Part shown: one piece after another, positions 32,817 to 64,000 of the stretch | Layout of the letters: each line of letters begins with the position of its first letter | Numbering within the stretch: position 1 is the stretch's first letter | Assembly: GCA_023362775.1 (NCBI GenBank) | Contig: JALMGJ010000061.1 | Span: 1,932,001-1,996,000 of the forward strand | Direction: 5' to 3' | Length of the DNA stretch: 64,000 nt | DNA from: Charina bottae | Taxonomy: Eukaryota > Chordata > Lepidosauria > Squamata > Charinaidae | Program-made: the position numbers and the translations under genes | Notes under the pieces: generated by a model | Seen by the model: only the letters and a program-made list of their open reading frames with translations | Told to the model about the DNA's origin: nothing | Databases searched by the model: none

Positions 32817-35800
32817 TTTATTGCAAACCATTTTTCTTCCCCCCTTTTAAAGGAGGTCCTTGTTTTTTTTCACACTGCAAATTAAAAACTGGTATCTTTA
32901 CAGAATTCATGAAATAGGAACAACGGAGGTCTTTTCCTCCACTATTTTTTGTTGCAAGAACAACGCCCCCCCCCCCCCCAAATTTAGAGTGCCTCTCCCC
33001 GCCCTCCCAAACCATTGCCTCATTTTAGCAGCTCCAGCGAGAAAGGAGACACACCAAGCTCCCTCCAAGCGTGGCCTCCGTGGCTGATGCGTGTGGTTCT
33101 CCAGCTCACACGGAGCTGCGCGTGTGCAATGAAGCACTTCAGAGCCCCTGCCCTGTTGGGCAATGAGTTTTTCATGTCACTTCTACAAATACTAGACCGG
33201 TAATTGAGAAGAAACATTATAAAATAGAAGAAAAGATTTAATTTTGCAAAAACAAAAGAAAACAAAAAGTTGAGGATTGGCTTAAATACATTTTAGGTTG
33301 TCATTAATAGACTATACACATTTTCTCGTTTGAAATAAATAGATTTTGCACATTAAGGTATCAGAAAGGCAAATAAAAAAGCCTCAACTTGGCATTTTTT
33401 TTTAAATCTTCAGCGTCTTAATGCTTCTAGTTTGATCTATGCATTTGACCCAAAAAAAGTTGATTTTGTACAGAATTTACATTATACATAGCTTGACACA
33501 AGCTGTAAAGGGCGCCAGCGTCTTCCTCCTGGGACCCCCCCACCCCCCAGACGTTGACTCTCTCGTTGAGGTCTTCTGCTGGCGATTTTTTTTAAAAAAA
33601 AAAAGAACTCCAAACTACTGTTGTCACTTTAACAAATTATTTACATGCTTTTAAAGTACAAACAAAACAGCCCCAAACAAACAAAAATGAACAAAACAAA
33701 CAAAACAAACAAAATAAAAACAACATGTTTCTACAAGAAACAAGGGTTTAGAAGAGAAGACTCAGAAAGGTTGCCTATGTACAGGTGATGTGTCCGTTTT
33801 AAATTTCAAAATTTCATTTCCCCCCTTTTTTTAAAAAAAAACTTTATACAGAAATGCACTGAAATGATCCCTGAAAACAGGTCAAAAATGACAAAACTGA
33901 AATCATATGCCATCAGAGTTTTAAAATGTCCCCCCACCCTACTCCCCATGGCAGAAATAGGCTGTTTGGACAATAGAAACGGCAGCTCCCTCCTCTGACC
34001 TCCCAAGGATGAACCCCAAACTGGAAACCAAGGGTGGGGTGAGTGCATGAAAGCTGCTTAGCCAGGCAGCCTGGGACAGAAAATACAGAAGGCGTTTCCC
34101 AAATAACACCAGTGCGAGAAGTCAACAGAAGCCGATGATCTTCGCACTCCACAGTGGGATAGAAGAGACGAGATGTGGGCCAACTCTCCAAGCGATGGCA
34201 CGTCTCTTGGAAATACAGGCGAGGCGGCTTGGGACAGAGACATCTGTCGGTCCTGTTTATGGTCACAGCTACGCTCTCAAGACACAAGCTGGGCTGTCCT
34301 TACACGGCGCCCCTCCCTACTTTAGGATGGAAGAGAACTTGCCCAGATCAAGTTCTTTTCAAGGAGCAGAACCCTAACCAGGATTAGAGGAGACAAATTC
34401 ATCGAGAACCTCGGACAGATGGAGGGATCCATTCCCACGTATCTCACTTGTCAAAGCTTGACAAGCCTTCAGCGATACCCTTACCTTCCTCTTGCGCCCG
34501 ATCGCGGCTAAGATTAACCAGCGGAATCAAAGTGACAGCAATGGATCTAGAGTGCATTTTCCTATATTTCATTTTGCCCTTAAAAAAAAGGGGGGGGGAG
34601 TTCATAAAAGTGAGACAATTCACAAGGAACCTTTCCTGCACAAGCTGCTACATAGATTTCAGGGTGTGCCTGTGTGGAGAATTTCCTAGTGGATTACATT
34701 CACAGCATGAAAGAGGACGAGGAAGATGATAGACCACTATATCGGTTCTCAATTATGGGAAACCGACGGGGCTTTCTCGAAGATTGGAGGCCTCAAATGC
34801 CACGCCACTGACGCGCCCGGGGAGAAATTGTGAGAAAGCAGGGAGCGGTGAAGGGAAACAGACCCGTAATCTGCTCTCCTCCCTCTTCAGTCAAATCCGG
34901 CTACTCAACCTGCAAGGTCAGAAGAATCACCTCTATTGATAAAGCAGCTTCAAATGGGCTCCGGTTTTTCCTGCTTCTTCCCGTCCACTGGACTTAGAGA
35001 GGGGAGGGGCACTCACTTCTGGATGCCACAGACCACAGAACTCAGTTGGCACACCAATCTATTCAGTAACATCCAGAAGAATTTGCTAGCAACCTTCTAC
35101 CATCTTAAAGAGAGTGGAATACAGAAGCTACCAGGACAATATAGGTGAAAACCACAGGTTTGTTTGGAGAAGGAAAGGGGGGATACATGTCTAAAATAAT
35201 TTTTATACATCCTCTGGTTACCTCTGTTTTTAATATAGCCCAGTGTTTCTCAACCTTGGCCACTTTAAGATGCGTGGACTTCAACTCCCAGAATTCCCCA
35301 GCCAGCAAGAGCAGACTTCATGCTGGCTGGGGAATTCTGGGAGTTGAAGTCCACGCATCTTAAAGTCGCCAAGGTTGAGGAACGCTGATCTAGCCAATGG
35401 GTTTCTTAGCGTGGCCAAGTTTCAAGGCCAGAAAATTCAACGAAAGACTGAGGTGCGCCAGAGGTGGGCCAACATTCCAGGATTTGTCCACCTCAATTTG
35501 ATTCTAAGAGCCCCAGGCCAAATTTGAAAGCGAACCCTTCAGCAGCTCACTTGGCTCTCATCCTAGAGAGAGTGTTCGAGCTGAGGTGGCTTGCTAGAGA
35601 AGGGGGCTTCTCTGGCTTCAAAGCGCCGTGCAACGCTAAGCTGCTGCGGGAGGAAGGGAGACAAACTCTTCGGTTTTCAAAGCAAAGGCTGGGGGGCTCT
35701 TCTTTCTATGCCTGGAACAGGGCCCTTTCGAGAGAGAACAAGGATTTCAGATCTTTTTTTTTCTCACCCAGAAATCGAAACAAGCTCAGGCTGGATGGCA

Positions 35801-36352
35801 CACACACAGCAACCTTTAACCTGGACAGTCCCTTAAGAGCTTTGGGTACACACAACCCCATACCGTATTGACTCAATTGATGAACCCCCCTTCCCCCCCG
35901 TCTCTGCTTCCCATACTTCAACCGTTTTTTTTCTGGCCACCCCCAGAGTCCTCCCCCGCCCCCAAACCTGCAAATGAATGAGGAAAAGGTAGCAGCACCC
36001 TATGAAGGAAGGAACATTTTTAACTAATGGAAAGAGACCTCGCTGTACCCACAGGAACTATGCGGTTACGGAGCCCGCGGACGGGGGAAAAGGGATAGTG
36101 TTTTGGTGCCACGAACGGGAACAACTCACGAGAAGGCGAGGGGTTAGATGGAAAGCACCTGCAGCGTGCAAAGTCCTCGTGTGCGTGTCTGCAACGTGCG
36201 CGTCTCCTTCGGGAAGGAGAGATTTGTTTTCACTCTCCCACTTCTCTCTTCTTTCCCCACTTCGTTTCTTTTTCCTCCTCCTTTTTGGCAAAAGTGCAAC
36301 CGAACGCCCTACAGTCTGGGCGCCGCCGAGGCGTGGCCAACCACCGGGGGTT
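32817..36352 (-). other. Probable 3'UTR of SETD1B
   Basis: No coding potential on either strand. The region directly follows the SETD1B stop codon, is rich in A/T tracts and contains one hAT-like MITE (35241-35389). A candidate minus-strand poly(A) signal (AATAAA, plus-strand TTTATT) lies at 32817-32822. Others lie in the TTTA repeat at 32749-32794. The UTR would be about 3.5 kb. The end point is inferred. Confidence 0.45.
35241..35389. mobile_element. hAT-like palindromic MITE in SETD1B 3'UTR
   Basis: CAGTGTTTCTCAACCTTGG left arm and a mirrored right arm ending GAGGAACGCTG. Flanks ATATAGCC and ATCTAGCC (7 of 8). Because it lies in the probable 3'UTR, the mature mRNA would carry a long hairpin. 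Confidence 0.8.
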
Positions 36353-63672
<27,320 letters not shown>

Positions 63673-64000
63673 CTGCAAAAAAAAAAAAAAAAAAGGAGGT
63701 AGGAGGGGTGTCACCAGCGTCCAGGTACAAACCTCATGGTGGAGCAAGACCAAAAAGTTTACCCTGCAGAACTGCAAAGCAAGGAAATCGAAAGGCATGC
63801 TTTTTTTTTTTTTTTTGGGGGGGGGGGAGAGAACATTAGATGCCCCAGAGCTGAAGGAGCCGGGGATACCCCAGCAATAAAGCTGGGGCTTTTTCTGACA
63901 AGCTACAATTAGGTTAGGGGGTGTAACTTCTGTATTTTCCATTTTGTATCAAGATTTCCTCCCCCAGGTCATGAAGAGACCTCTCTCCTCTCCCTAGAAA

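Noticed and set aside
63673..63942. Upstream extension of the first SETD1B exon as an ATG-led ORF
   Set aside because: The extension reads through a polypyrimidine tract and splice acceptor, and its residues match no SETD1 protein, so it is intron.

Overview
The window is eukaryotic and almost certainly comes from a squamate reptile (lizard or snake). It carries four vertebrate protein genes with GT-AG introns. Its repeat content fits squamates: near-identical BovB LINE 3' ends, a 5S-rRNA-derived SINE, tRNA-type SINEs, many palindromic hAT-like MITEs and Tigger/pogo-like MITEs. I cannot place it to species from sequence alone.

Gene order, left to right, is CFAP251 (WDR66; minus strand, first 787 codons present, 3' part off the left edge), PSMD9 (minus, complete), HPD (plus, complete, 393 aa) and SETD1B (minus, 3' 1,938 codons present, 5' exons off the right edge). 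As I recall the human map, this is the inverted order of the block on chromosome 12q24.31. I joined the exons by hand from protein similarity and splice sites. All exon phases close for every gene: CFAP251 has 13 coding exons in the window, PSMD9 6, HPD 14 and SETD1B 16.

Layout: 193-9671 CFAP251 coding exons; 9.9-10.3 kb a long inverted repeat and a candidate CFAP251 5'UTR exon; 10.6-13.4 kb repeats, including an L1-like remnant; 13.4-17.2 kb PSMD9 and its promoter; 17.2-19.8 kb repeat-rich head-to-head spacer; 19.9-31.7 kb HPD, whose introns hold BovB and Penelope-like fragments; 31.7-32.8 kb the tail-to-tail HPD/SETD1B spacer; 32.8-36.35 kb probable SETD1B 3'UTR; 36.35-63.67 kb SETD1B coding exons.

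The genes have unrelated roles: axonemal radial-spoke assembly (CFAP251), 26S proteasome assembly chaperone (PSMD9), tyrosine catabolism (HPD) and histone H3K4 methylation (SETD1B). They share a neighbourhood rather than a pathway.

The most notable signals are: (1) a textbook U12-type AT-AC intron in SETD1B; (2) a GC-AG intron in PSMD9; (3) hammerhead-ribozyme-like cores at three loci, one beside a Penelope GIY-YIG endonuclease remnant and two built as inverted repeats; (4) hAT-like palindromic MITEs with recognisable 8-bp target duplications; (5) two BovB 3' ends that differ at only a few positions.
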